A stretch of DNA of 64,000 nucleotides from Bacteroidetes oral taxon 274 str. F0058 (GCA_000163695.1 GG774889.1:446726-510725); one strand, 5' to 3'. Shown: positions 15,920-24,720, numbered from the stretch's first letter. Translations and numbers: made by a program. Notes: generated by a model not told the origin, from the letters alone.

Positions 15920-17653
15920 ATGATACACTACTTTGAGAACCGTTTCGCACTATCGGAAAAAGGTGCACGCTCGCTTGCAGTAGGCATAGTTTTTTCTGCC
16001 CTGCTCAATATCGCCCTGATGTTACCGGTGATATTCCTGTTTATGTTTCTGACGGACTATCTGCAGCCCGTCATCGACCCGCAGAATACCGTGATGCACG
16101 GTATCTGGTACTATACGGTTATAGCCGTAGCTTTCTTTGCGGTTGCCTACGTCGTGTCATTGTTGCAATACAAGAGCACCTTTTCCAATATCTATACCGA
16201 GAGCGGCAACCGACGTATCTCGCTCGCCGAGAAGCTGCGTAAGCTGCCGCTGGCGTTCTTCGGTGAGAGAAATCTCTCCGACCTTACATCCAATATTATG
16301 AATGATAATAGTATGATGGAGCAACTCTTTTCGCACGCTATGCCGCAGCTTTTCGCCTCCATCATCACGACGTCGCTTATCGGCATCGGTCTCTTCTTCT
16401 ACCAGTGGCAATTGGCGTTGGCACTGTTCTGGGTGGTACCGGTGGCTCTTGCCGTTGTGTTGCTTTCGAAGAAGAGGATGGACAGGCTCAATGCCAAATT
16501 TCATCACGACAAGCTCGACGTCGCCGAACAGATTCAGTCGGGGCTCGAATGCGTGCAGGAAATCAAAGCCTACAACGGAGAGGCAAAATATCTCGAAGAC
16601 TTAGACCGCAGCCTCCGTCGTTACGAAAAGAGTCTTACCAAAGGCGAATTTGTCGGAAGTGTCCTGATCAATTCTGCCAATGCGATACTCAAACTCGGTA
16701 TGGCGACGGTCATCATCGTCGGTGCCTACCTCTTGTCGGTCGGTGCGGTAGATGTGTTTACCTACCTTATCTTCCTGATGATATCGGCAAGCATCTACAA
16801 CCCCATAAGTGAGGTATTCAATCACATTGCGGTACTGACTATTCTCGACGTGCATATCAACCGAATAAAAGAGATGGAATCGATGCCCGTACAGCAGGGA
16901 ACAACCGATTATTCGGTTGATAACTACGATATAGCATTCGACAGAGTCGACTTCTCTTACGAGACGGGCAAACAGGTGCTCCGCAACGTGTCGTTTACCG
17001 CTCGGCAGGGCGAGGTAACGGCGTTGGTAGGTCCTTCGGGCGGTGGTAAGAGCACATCGGCCAAGCTCGCCGCACGTTTCTGGGATATCGATAAGGGCAC
17101 AATCACCCTCGGCGGGCAAGACATCTCGAAGATAGACCCCGAGGCATTGCTCAAAAACTATGCGGTGGTCTTCCAAGACGTGCTGCTGTTCAACTCGAGC
17201 GTCGCCGACAATATCCGTATAGGCAAGCCCGACGCCACCGACGAGGAGATACGCCGTGTGGCAGAGTTGGCTCGTTGCGACGAGTTCGTCAGCCGTATGC
17301 CCGAGGGCTACGACACGCTCATCGGCGAGAACGGCGCTGCACTCTCGGGTGGCGAACGTCAACGCATCTCCATCGCCCGTGCTCTGCTCAAAGACGCCCC
17401 AATAGTGCTGCTCGACGAAGCCACCGCCAGCCTCGACGTGGAGAACGAGACCAAGATACAGGCAGGCATCTCGGAGCTGATACGCAACAAGACCGTGCTT
17501 ATCATCGCCCACCGTATGCGAACCGTCGCCAACGCCCACAAGATAGTGGTGCTCAAAGACGGTACGGTTGCCGAGCAGGGTACTCCAGCTGAACTGATGG
17601 CTCGTGGCGGCGAATTTGCCCGTATGGTAGAGCGGCAAAGGGAGGCTTCTTAA
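15920..17653 (+). CDS. ABC half-transporter (permease-ATPase fusion), subunit 2
   Basis: This is 577 aa. Six predicted helices lie in about residues 20-310 and the ATPase follows: Walker A GPSGGGKST, signature LSGGERQRISIARAL, Walker B IVLLDEATASLD and switch IAHRMRT. It is the likely heterodimer partner of the 11952 gene, although four genes or fragments now separate them. The last 145 bp are duplicated at 18564, behind the next methyltransferase. The substrate is unknown; the earlier comment on export versus chelate import applies. Confidence 0.88.
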   Translation: MIHYFENRFALSEKGARSLAVGIVFSALLNIALMLPVIFLFMFLTDYLQPVIDPQNTVMHGIWYYTVIAVAFFAVAYVVSLLQYKSTFSNIYTESGNRRISLAEKLRKLPLAFFGERNLSDLTSNIMNDNSMMEQLFSHAMPQLFASIITTSLIGIGLFFYQWQLALALFWVVPVALAVVLLSKKRMDRLNAKFHHDKLDVAEQIQSGLECVQEIKAYNGEAKYLEDLDRSLRRYEKSLTKGEFVGSVLINSANAILKLGMATVIIVGAYLLSVGAVDVFTYLIFLMISASIYNPISEVFNHIAVLTILDVHINRIKEMESMPVQQGTTDYSVDNYDIAFDRVDFSYETGKQVLRNVSFTARQGEVTALVGPSGGGKSTSAKLAARFWDIDKGTITLGGQDISKIDPEALLKNYAVVFQDVLLFNSSVADNIRIGKPDATDEEIRRVAELARCDEFVSRMPEGYDTLIGENGAALSGGERQRISIARALLKDAPIVLLDEATASLDVENETKIQAGISELIRNKTVLIIAHRMRTVANAHKIVVLKDGTVAEQGTPAELMARGGEFARMVERQREAS

Positions 17654-17712
17654 TGGAAATTACTTATTTGAAAACAAAATATATTTATAAACTTTTAAAT
17701 CAAAAAAGAGAT

Positions 17713-18489
17713 ATGAGTGAACAATCAATGAACAGTATCCAAGGTCATTGGGCTTTGGCTAAAATGGGTAAAAAAGTACTTCGTCCGGGAGGTAAAGAGT
17801 TAACTAATAAGATGATAAACAAGCTCGGCATAACTACGTCCGACAAGGTGGTGGAGTTTGCACCGGGGCTTGGGTTTACGGCTAATATAGCATTGAACCA
17901 CAGACCAAAAACTTACACGGGAGTAGAACTCGACAAGAAAGCTGCTGCTATTTTACAGAAAAAAATAAATGGGCAGGGACGTAAGATAATTGTAGGTAAT
18001 GCTGCTCAGACGACTTTGAACGACAGCTCAGCCGACAAACTCTACGGCGAGGCGATGCTTACAATGCAATCCGATAAGGATAAACGCAAGATAATGAAAG
18101 AAGCCGCTCGTCTACTTCGCAAAGACGGTTTGTACGGCATACACGAGATAGCTCTTATCCCCGACGATATTGCAGATGACCTCAAAGACAATATCCGTCG
18201 TGGAATGTCGAGAGCGATAAATGTAAATGTACGCCCCCTTACGACGAACGAATGGAAGCAGATGTTGCAGGAGGAGGGTTTTGAGATTGTCTGGGTAGAC
18301 ACTAACCCGATGCATCTGCTGAAAACAGGTCGTTTGTTAAGCGATGAGGGCTTGTGGCGTTGTCTGAAAATAACCTTCAATATTCTCACACACAGCAAAG
18401 AACGTAAGATAATCCTGAATATGCGTAAAGTATTCAAGCAATACGAAAAATATATGCGTTCCATAGCTATTGTGGCGAAGAAGATATAA
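17713..18489 (+). CDS. SAM-dependent methyltransferase
   Basis: This is 259 aa from ATG 17713, preceded by an AGAG-type site; an in-frame ATG at 17653 overlapping the ABC stop would add 20 atypical residues. The core is VVEFAPGLGFTANIAL (motif I), TYTGVELDKKAAAIL, and GNAAQTTLNDSSADKLYGEAMLTMQ, then EAARLLRKDGLYGIHEI. This is the Methyltransf_11/25 type; the substrate is unknown. It lies between the ABC transporter gene and a copy of that gene's 3' end. Its own last 14 bp belong to the 36-bp direct repeat that bounds the following island. Confidence 0.82.
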   Translation: MSEQSMNSIQGHWALAKMGKKVLRPGGKELTNKMINKLGITTSDKVVEFAPGLGFTANIALNHRPKTYTGVELDKKAAAILQKKINGQGRKIIVGNAAQTTLNDSSADKLYGEAMLTMQSDKDKRKIMKEAARLLRKDGLYGIHEIALIPDDIADDLKDNIRRGMSRAINVNVRPLTTNEWKQMLQEEGFEIVWVDTNPMHLLKTGRLLSDEGLWRCLKITFNILTHSKERKIILNMRKVFKQYEKYMRSIAIVAKKI

Positions 18490-18511
18490 ATCATGGCTTA
18501 GATTACAATGA
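18476..18511 (+). repeat. 36-bp direct repeat, left boundary of the island
   Basis: It is identical to 24814-24849. It spans the end of the methyltransferase gene (codons VAKKI and stop) and the following bases. Weaker similarity seems to run on for about 45 bp past both copies. Confidence 0.85.
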
Positions 18512-18563
18512 ATTGGTTGTAAGGCATTGGTTTTATAGATACCTGTCATGCTGTGTGTGCTCA

Positions 18564-18716
18564 ATCGCCCACCGTATGCGAACCGTCGCCAACGCCCCCA
18601 AAATAGTGGTGCTCAAAGACGGTACGGTTGCCGAGCAGGGCACTCCCGCCGAACTGATGGTTCGTGGCGGCGAATTTGCCCGTATGGTAGAGCGGCAAAA
18701 GGGAAGAAAGCGGTAG
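18564..18716 (+). pseudogene. Duplicated 3' end of ABC transporter 2
   Basis: It aligns with 17504-17646 with few substitutions: IAHRMRTVANAPKIVVLKDG, then GGEFARMVERQ. It has no start or upstream domain, so it is a non-functional fragment. Confidence 0.9.
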
Positions 18717-18726
18717 AAACAACTAA

Positions 18727-18921
18727 AAAGCAGTTTCTTATAAACGCCCATCGGGATTTAGAAAGGGGATTAGCGATAAGGTTTGGGAAGCAGCGAAAAA
18801 GAGAAAGGTAATACTCATTATAGGCCAGAGCTACCATCCTCAAATCGTGGACATACAGGAGAGGTACCAGACGATGTTTACTATGGACAATAAATTTGTA
18901 GATTATATGGATGTTGTTTAA
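18727..18921 (+). pseudogene. Orphan C-terminal polymorphic-toxin fragment (GH-E/HNH-like)
   Basis: An open frame with no start codon reads SYKRPSGFRKGISDKVWEAA, which resembles the beginning of GH-E-type nuclease toxin domains (from memory of the family; not searched). The expected downstream GHE motif is missing, and the frame continues with GQSYHPQIVDIQERY to TAA at 18919-18921. It looks like a displaced or decayed toxin tip directly before the ankyrin gene. Confidence 0.4.
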
Positions 18922-18926
18922 CTTTG
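18895..18926 (+). promoter_or_regulatory. Near-consensus promoter of the ankyrin gene
   Basis: TTTG (18895-18898), 20 nt, then TAACTTTG (18919-18926), among the best matches in the window. The TAA of its -7 element is also the stop of the toxin fragment. Confidence 0.75.
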
Positions 18927-18944
18927 CAAAAAACATTAGTTATT

Positions 18945-19418
18945 ATGATGATAAATGCAGAAAATATGTTTTTACATATTCAAAAGAGAGAAAATGAAGT
19001 TTTAAAGGATTTTCTATCGAAAAACGGAATAGAAACGACAGACCCAGAAGGGCGTACTGCATTGATTAATGCTGCATTCTATAATAATATAGATTTATTG
19101 GAATGGCTTATAAATCAAGAAGCGGATATTAATGCGAAAGATTATATTGGCTATACAGCATTACATTTTGCATGTCAAGAAGGTCATATTGATAGTGTCA
19201 AATTATTATTGTTAAATAATGCAGATGTAAACATTGTTGATGAGCACGGAAATACTCCGGCATGGGTAACCATCATGCATTGGAAAGGAGGCAAAAACCT
19301 TTCTATTCTTAAAGAATTATATAACCATCAGGCTGATTTATCAATAAAAAATAAAGCAGGAAATTCTGCAATAAAAATAATACCTGAAAAAATTATGACA
19401 CAACTAAAAAAAGGGTAA
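18945..19418 (+). CDS. Ankyrin-repeat protein, likely immunity type
   Basis: This is 157 aa from ATG 18945; an upstream TTG lies in the promoter. Three to four ankyrin repeats are readable: GRTALINAAFYNNIDLLEWL, GYTALHFACQEGHIDSVKLL, GNTPAWVTIMHWKG, then NHQADLSIKNKAGNSAI. There is no signal peptide, so it should stay in the cytosol and bind a protein partner. Short ankyrin proteins are frequent immunity proteins of polymorphic toxins, and this one sits right after a toxin-like fragment, so immunity is a reasonable inference, not proof. Confidence 0.85.
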   Translation: MMINAENMFLHIQKRENEVLKDFLSKNGIETTDPEGRTALINAAFYNNIDLLEWLINQEADINAKDYIGYTALHFACQEGHIDSVKLLLLNNADVNIVDEHGNTPAWVTIMHWKGGKNLSILKELYNHQADLSIKNKAGNSAIKIIPEKIMTQLKKG

Positions 19419-19461
19419 TACTCCAGACAGGGAGTTCTGATTGCAACAATCAGATAAACAG
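19415..19461 (+). repeat. About 47-bp direct repeat, copy 1
   Basis: It begins GGTAATACTCCAGACAGG and matches 19944-19990 except for one C/T difference. Open codons VILQTGSSDCNNQIN can be read through both. The first 10 bases also occur at 18808, inside the toxin fragment. Confidence 0.85.
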
Positions 19462-19596
19462 CGATAAATTTTAAAGCAGAAGCGTAAAGACAGAGATATT
19501 TTCCTTGCCTTTTGCTGTTTTTGCTCCTAATGAGCCGACGAGAAAGTCTCGGAGCTTTATGCTCAGTAATGAGAGACTATTGACAAAATAAAAGAT

Positions 19597-19941
19597 ATGA
19601 GTATTATATTCGAGAGAAATATTCTGTATGTCAAGAATAGAGACATTTTATTTGACTACAATATAGAAAAAGTTATTGAGACTAATGGAGTATTTATTGT
19701 ATTATTAGATATTCCAACTAAAGACAATACAGTGAATAATATCTATGGTATTGCAAACGATGATATTATTTGGAGAATCCAAAGTTATCTTAAGATAGAT
19801 CCACATTTTAAGCAAACATCTTATGTGCATATCCTAAAGAAAGAAGATAACAAAATCGTAGCAGTAGATTTTTGTGGTTGTCGTTTTATAGTCGATCCAC
19901 TAAATGGAAAAATTATAGGTAGAGAAAATTCGATTAGATAA
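19597..19941 (+). CDS. Small unknown protein in the immunity island
   Basis: This is 114 aa, A+T-rich and soluble (no signal or membrane segment). Alternating strands (ILYVKNRDILFDYNIEKVIE, GVFIVLLDIP, KIVAVDFCGCRFIVDPLNGK) suggest an all-beta fold. I do not recognise the family. It lies between the two copies of the 47-bp repeat, one gene per repeat unit, which is how exchangeable immunity cassettes look. ATG 19597 follows an AAAAGAT site. Confidence 0.6.
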   Translation: MSIIFERNILYVKNRDILFDYNIEKVIETNGVFIVLLDIPTKDNTVNNIYGIANDDIIWRIQSYLKIDPHFKQTSYVHILKKEDNKIVAVDFCGCRFIVDPLNGKIIGRENSIR

Positions 19942-19943
19942 CA

Positions 19944-19990
19944 CGGTAATACTCCAGACAGGGAGTTCTGATTGTAACAATCAGATAAAC
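19944..19990 (+). repeat. About 47-bp direct repeat, copy 2, with trailing fragment
   Basis: It matches 19415-19461. From 19990 to about 20120 an open frame without a start reads RFDEIFGTSISDTHEEIK, possibly another lost toxin end; no family was recognised. Confidence 0.8.
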
Positions 19991-20100
19991 AGTTGCGAGG
20001 TTTGACGAGATATTCGGAACAAGCATCTCCGACACACACGAAGAGATCAAATCTGCTGCCGGATTTTTAAGTAAAGATAAAATTATAAGGAGATATAAAT

Positions 20101-20835
20101 ATGATAAAACTTACAGAGATAAGAACTGTTTTTGAAAAAGCAAAACCCGATGACCTCTTTTTGCAGTATTTCGAATGGGTAAAAACATTAATCCCGTTTT
20201 GGAGGCAGGCTGTTACGAGGATTGCAGAGCTAAACGGCACGGCAGAAGAAAAAAGAGACAAGCATTTGCACGTCATCGACAATTCTTTGGAACTGATGTA
20301 CTCTTGGCGGTTTAAAAAGATAAAGTACGTAAATCTAAGAAGAAAAGAGATAGACAGCGCCATAAGTTTTATACGAAACGGAGCTATAACAACTAAGGTT
20401 TCGAACTATGCTTTTGCTCCTGTTTGTAGAAATTTAGCGGGCATTTTGCGCCACTTTTTATACGTTTCCACCTTCGGTTATTCAGACGAGCAGCTGCCTA
20501 CCGTATTAGCTCAAGATGTTTACGATATTGCACTATGCCATACCCTGTTCCCTTTTGATACAAGCGATTTTGTGTATTATCTTCCGCGAGAGAAATCCAT
20601 CCATACCGAAGACCCTGCCGATTTGGACAACTGGCATTTGATGATGAGCGAGGCGGGCAAGGCTTTGAAGATTACGGAGCTCATTGAAGAGGTAAATGAG
20701 CAGGCTTGTACAATATGGGAAAATTACAAAACACCGTTTGAATGGAAATACGATGACTCTATTTGGTCTTTGGAATTCGAAAACCTGTCGAAAAAACTGC
20801 ATTACGCCGCTGAGAGAGCTTTTCATAAAATGTAA
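20101..20835 (+). CDS. Unknown helical protein in the immunity island
   Basis: This is 244 aa. ATG 20101 follows a clear AAGGAGAT site, unusual in this window. It is mostly helical with many aromatic residues (FLQYFEWVKTLIPFWRQAV, AGILRHFLYVSTFGY, DTSDFVYYLP) and no signal peptide or membrane segment. I do not recognise a family. Size, soluble nature and position among immunity-type genes make an immunity or accessory role possible only by context. Confidence 0.6.
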   Translation: MIKLTEIRTVFEKAKPDDLFLQYFEWVKTLIPFWRQAVTRIAELNGTAEEKRDKHLHVIDNSLELMYSWRFKKIKYVNLRRKEIDSAISFIRNGAITTKVSNYAFAPVCRNLAGILRHFLYVSTFGYSDEQLPTVLAQDVYDIALCHTLFPFDTSDFVYYLPREKSIHTEDPADLDNWHLMMSEAGKALKITELIEEVNEQACTIWENYKTPFEWKYDDSIWSLEFENLSKKLHYAAERAFHKM

Positions 20836-20877
20836 AACGATTATTGCTTAATTCATAAATAAAAAAATGAATAGAAT

Positions 20878-21576
20878 ATGGACGAAAAAATAACATTCTT
20901 AAAGCGATATTCTCCAAATATAGAGATGTTGAAAATATCAAGCTTGGATAAAACGCAATTTGATATGCTGCCACTATATTGGCAGGAGGCTTTTAAGGCA
21001 CATTCTTCGGAGGAAAAACTTGACATCATTCTCTCCGAATGGAAGAACTATGACTATCAGTTTCAAGCAGTGTATTCTTACCTCGAAGATAACTTAATAG
21101 ATGTGGATCTCATCAGGCAAAACGACGAAATATCTTTGTTGTACTCACTTCGTAATGCAGCCGGCAATATCTGTTATTACTAGGGGAAAAATCCCGCGAC
21201 AAAAAAGATTCCCCAAAAAATACGTAACAGATGGAATGAAATACCTGAAAGTTTTCGAGATATTTATGACGAACTTCATAATGGCTGGGTCTATTTTGTG
21301 TCTCAATCCAATGGATTGTCTTCAGTCGAAGATTTATTCTTTTTAGATGATATGGACTGGGGTATCCTCGAAGAAATAGATGTAAGCTCATTGCCTTTCT
21401 CTCTTAAAGACAGTATCCCATTCTTTTCTAACGGTATGGGAGCTTATGCTTGTTTTGATTTGAAATCGAAAGATAAACAAAGTGGTTTTATTTGGTATCA
21501 TGATAAAGCTCCACGATTAGATATTGAGCTATGGGCTGTAATTGATGAATGGACAAAAATAGGGATAGAAAAATGA
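20878..21576 (+). pseudogene. SMI1/KNR4 (SUKH)-like immunity gene with one internal TAG
   Basis: One frame of 233 codons runs from ATG 20878 to TGA at 21574-21576 and is interrupted only by TAG at 21181-21183 (codon 102). Downstream of it the same frame continues with KIRNRWNEIPESFRDIYDEL and then FSNGMGAYACFDLKS, whose N-G-x-G-x-Y-x-C-x-D pattern is like SUKH proteins. Tools that call genes would split it into two short ones, the second with a false GTG start at 21298. A single CAG to TAG change would explain it. It could be a recent knockout, a sequencing error or a read-through codon. Confidence 0.7.
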
Positions 21577-21715
21577 ACTGTCTTAATTCTTAAAATTTAG
21601 TGAGACTATTCATTGTAAGATACAATATAAGGTACGAATAAATTAATTTATATATAATGAAGGGAGAGCATTTCAAACAAAATAAAAACAACAAAAAATC
21701 AACTAAAGGAAACTT

Positions 21716-22702
21716 ATGGCAACAGACGGAGTAAAGATAATTGACGGCGATACCGCTTACGACACATATAATGAAATAATAGATTTATACGACAGCGGTG
21801 AAACTGCCGAAAGTATCAGAGAGAAAAAGCCTTTCCCGCCGGAAGGGTATGTGGACGACTTCGACTATGAAGTTATGGTAACCGCATACGCACAGGCATT
21901 TTGGGAAATAGGCTTTATTGGCGATGACATTATCGCAGAGGTAAAACGCGTAATAGAAGCAGGTGCCTGTGTAAAATCGTGGACGGAAGAATGTGGAGCG
22001 AAGGCAGGCAAGGCACGGCAAAAAGAGCTCGACAGGCTGTGGACAAAAATCAATTCGCCCAATCCGAAAATACGCAAACGCAAGAAATATAATAAGGTAA
22101 CCGAATTCTTGTTTGAAGTTAATGACGTGCTTGCCTTTCAATCTTCCTGCAAGGCTCATTATGCAATAGTGCTTGCCGATATGTTCCGGTACCGCAATAT
22201 TTGCGACTATTGCTTCTTTATTACCGATTACAAGGGAAGCTTGCCTCCTACTATCGAGCAAGTAAGGAAAAGCAAAGTTTTGGGATATAAACCTCCTCTG
22301 TCGGGTAATAATATCGCCGACGCGCTGGCGGGTATGTTCAGTGCGGAAAATATAAAAAACTTGGAAGGCTTTGCCGATATGATGAATAATATGCAGAAAA
22401 ATTTTCAGGAAAAAATGGAAACCGAAACTGCGTCTCAAATCTTATTGAAACTTATAGATATTTCGCATAAGGAACTAAAGAAGTTTGTTGATAAATTCGA
22501 TGTAATCGGCAAGCTCAATTTAGACAAAACAAAAATTCAATTAGGAAGTTCCCAATGTATATCCGATTTTGAAGAACTCGTAAATCATTTTGATAACTTG
22601 GAGCAGCATATCGAAGAATCCAATAACAGACAGCTCCCTGCTGATCTTAAAGTAACGGAAGAATGGTTTGACATAGAAAGGTTGTTGAGAAATCAGAGAT
22701 GA
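21716..22702 (+). CDS. Unknown conserved-looking protein, island gene
   Basis: This is 328 aa, soluble. An acidic N-terminal part (GDTAYDTYNEIIDLYDSGET, DDFDYEVMVTAYAQAFWEIG) is followed by a Lys-rich segment (RKRKKYNKVTEFLFEVNDVL) and a long helical C-terminus. I recall similar N-terminal segments in unnamed Bacteroidota proteins but cannot name a family or function. It is less A+T-rich than its neighbours. The start ATG 21716 follows AAGGAAAC. It is the largest gene of the island. Confidence 0.6.
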   Translation: MATDGVKIIDGDTAYDTYNEIIDLYDSGETAESIREKKPFPPEGYVDDFDYEVMVTAYAQAFWEIGFIGDDIIAEVKRVIEAGACVKSWTEECGAKAGKARQKELDRLWTKINSPNPKIRKRKKYNKVTEFLFEVNDVLAFQSSCKAHYAIVLADMFRYRNICDYCFFITDYKGSLPPTIEQVRKSKVLGYKPPLSGNNIADALAGMFSAENIKNLEGFADMMNNMQKNFQEKMETETASQILLKLIDISHKELKKFVDKFDVIGKLNLDKTKIQLGSSQCISDFEELVNHFDNLEQHIEESNNRQLPADLKVTEEWFDIERLLRNQR

Positions 22703-22754
22703 AGCATCACAAAGTGAAAAATATAAAGGAAAATCAAAATGGGAGATAAACAGA

Positions 22755-22762
22755 TACTTTTG
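22755..22762 (+). promoter_or_regulatory. Possible -7 element TACTTTTG
   Basis: It fits TAnnTTTG, but no -33 TTG is seen at the right distance. It would give a long leader (about 115 nt) for the gene at 22884. Confidence 0.35.
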
Positions 22763-22883
22763 CAGAATATAAAAAAAAATCATAATTAAAGTTGGAGTTC
22801 GAAGACAGGCTTTGACTTGGCTTTTACAAAGGTTTTGGCTGTAAGGGAAAAAGAATAAATTTTAAAGACGAAAGTGAGAGTTT

Positions 22884-23159
22884 ATGGTAAACAAGGAACA
22901 TATAATGTTATTAAATGACGAATTAAAAAAAATATTGCAGTTGGAATTACAGGCAGGTAATACCATTGCAGAAACGGCAATATGCGGATTTTCGAAAACC
23001 AAACCCGATCATTTGTTTGTATTTCTTGAAAAACCTTTTTTGACTCCCATACAAAAAAATATGCCCGGAATAACATATACCGAAGTCAATGACGCACATT
23101 ACTGGAAAGCTGAATATACCGATGAAAAAAATCATCAAACCCTTGCCTGCAAATTTTAA
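22884..23159 (+). CDS. Small unknown protein in the immunity island
   Basis: This is 91 aa, with ATG 22884 after AGTGAGAG; ATG 22905 is an alternative. The sequence (LNDELKKILQLELQAGNTIA, then VFLEKPFLTP and DAHYWKAEYTDEKNHQTLAC) has no signal peptide. I do not recognise the family. It is a compact two-part alpha/beta protein of the size of many immunity proteins. Confidence 0.55.
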   Translation: MVNKEHIMLLNDELKKILQLELQAGNTIAETAICGFSKTKPDHLFVFLEKPFLTPIQKNMPGITYTEVNDAHYWKAEYTDEKNHQTLACKF

Positions 23160-23241
23160 TCGACGACCCTAATCATAAAGGAGACAACCAAGAATAAGAA
23201 AGAGTAACAAGGCAATATTCAACGAGCGAAATAAAACAAAG

Positions 23242-23661
23242 ATGGAAAAGTTTTTATCTACAAAAGAAATTGCACGAAAAATTTTAGACATAGTGCACGA
23301 AAAATTGGGAGTTGTAAGTATCCCAATAGAGTTCGATTGTCCCAAAGACACAAGCAAGGAAGGTACTTATGTTTTTTCAGAAAACAACATATATCATTAT
23401 ATGTTTATTGAAAAAGGTAAGATACGTTTTGATAATAAGTATACAAGTCTTTTTGATATATCTTACATCATCTTAAAGGATGTTATTTCTCCTATCGCAA
23501 AGGATTATGAATTTAAGAATCGAAATGACAAACAGGATTTTCGTCGTATATGGTTCTCTAAAGAGTTGGATTTGTGGACTTTATTTGGGGAAGACTTTTA
23601 TGAGAGAGCAAAACAGGAAATGGATGAAATTTTATTAAACCATCCATATATTGATGAATAA
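23242..23661 (+). CDS. Imm63-family immunity protein
   Basis: This is 139 aa, cytosolic. The order YHYMFIEKGKI, SLFDISYIILKDVISPIAKD, YEFKNRNDKQDFRRIWF, and a final EMDEILLNHPY matches what I know of Imm63: an E-x-G strand, a hydrophobic helix ending near YE-x-x-NR, then D-x-R-R and a C-terminal L-x-x-HP. Imm63 proteins neutralise polymorphic nuclease-type toxins carried next to them. No complete toxin is present here, so it is an orphan. It is the strongest immunity assignment in the island. Confidence 0.7.
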   Translation: MEKFLSTKEIARKILDIVHEKLGVVSIPIEFDCPKDTSKEGTYVFSENNIYHYMFIEKGKIRFDNKYTSLFDISYIILKDVISPIAKDYEFKNRNDKQDFRRIWFSKELDLWTLFGEDFYERAKQEMDEILLNHPYIDE

Positions 23662-23848
23662 AGGATGTGTATAAAAAGCATTATATTAACCCAACGGTTC
23701 TTGTTTTGTGAAATTAAACTCGCCTACATATTGATTTACGATTATTTAAATACTTACTTGTGTTTATGAAACAATATTCGTCGATTTAATAGAAGCAAAA
23801 TATCAACTTATTGTTTTGCTCTCAAAATACTGATGACAAGATAAAGAA

Positions 23849-24376
23849 ATGAAAAAGTTAAATGAAAATCAATTGTTGTTAAACATCAAATCTTTTAGAT
23901 ATGGTATATGGATTGATAATGATGATAAAATTGTACATATCAATATTGAAGGAACTCGATTTACCATACATTTAAATAGTAATTATGATGTAAAACCCAT
24001 GATTAGCTTGGAAAACATAATCTCAAAAGATTGTTTTGAGCAAATTAATAAAGAAAATGGTTTTATTTATGATTATGACAAACAACATATAGATTGGATA
24101 GGATACTACCCTTGTTTTTTTTATAACAAATTGGGTAAACGGGATGAAGTTTATTTTGCATTAAAGAAGAATTATATAATAATCATGACAAGAAACACTG
24201 AATCTGTTTATGTTGTTGCTATTTATAAAATGGATGCAAATGAGATGAAATCCACATTACCGGAAAGAAAGACATCTTTGTTGCAGGTATTTTTCAATAT
24301 GATTAGTTTTATCATTGCTGTTTTTGCCATCGGATTATTGGTGATTTATTTGATTATAAAGCTGGGCAGATTATAA
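23849..24376 (+). CDS. Unknown protein with C-terminal membrane anchor
   Basis: This is 175 aa. The first 135 residues are soluble, beta-rich and aromatic (FRYGIWIDNDDKIVHINIEG, DWIGYYPCFFYNKLG). A single membrane segment lies near the C-terminus (FFNMISFIIAVFAIGLLVIY). It would sit in the inner membrane with the large part in the cytosol or periplasm. I do not recognise the family. Membrane-anchored immunity proteins against pore-forming or periplasmic toxins can look like this, but that is only context. Confidence 0.6.
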   Translation: MKKLNENQLLLNIKSFRYGIWIDNDDKIVHINIEGTRFTIHLNSNYDVKPMISLENIISKDCFEQINKENGFIYDYDKQHIDWIGYYPCFFYNKLGKRDEVYFALKKNYIIIMTRNTESVYVVAIYKMDANEMKSTLPERKTSLLQVFFNMISFIIAVFAIGLLVIYLIIKLGRL

Positions 24377-24452
24377 CATAGCATTTGATTGTGGGTAACA
24401 ATCCCGAAATATGAAAGTTCAACTTATAAAGTTATAATATTATGGGGGAAAA

Positions 24453-24480
24453 GTTACTCCCACCGTACGGCGGGAGTAAC
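24453..24480. repeat. 28-bp near-perfect palindrome
   Basis: The arms GTTACTCCCACCGT and ACGGCGGGAGTAAC pair with one mismatch. It lies about 45 bp before the IS30-like fragment and may be a REP element or a relic of an IS end. Confidence 0.8.
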
Positions 24481-24525
24481 CGAAAAAAATGCGACATTTG
24501 CGTTCTCACAAAAAAACACACACAA

Positions 24526-24720
24526 ATGCAACATTTAAATGAGTCGCAAAGATACACAATTTATCGTATGAGAAAGGACAAAAAAACACAATCCGAGATA
24601 GCTCGTTACATCGGAGTGTCACAAGCTACTGTCAGCAAAGAACTTAACAGGAATGCCGACACGACGGAGCGGTTGAAAAAAACCGTCGAAGCATTGAAAA
24701 AAGGATATGCTAAACTGTAA
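24526..24720 (+). pseudogene. IS30-type transposase N-terminal fragment
   Basis: From ATG 24526, HLNESQRYTIYRMRKDKKT then EIARYIGVSQATVSKELNRN is the IS30 helix-turn-helix. The protein stops at about 64 residues, so the DDE domain is gone. It lies at the right edge of the island and may mark how the island arrived. Confidence 0.8.

Noticed and set aside
21298..21576. Separate small gene with a GTG start
   Set aside because: The same frame is open upstream to the TAG at 21181, so this is the second half of a broken gene, not an independent one.
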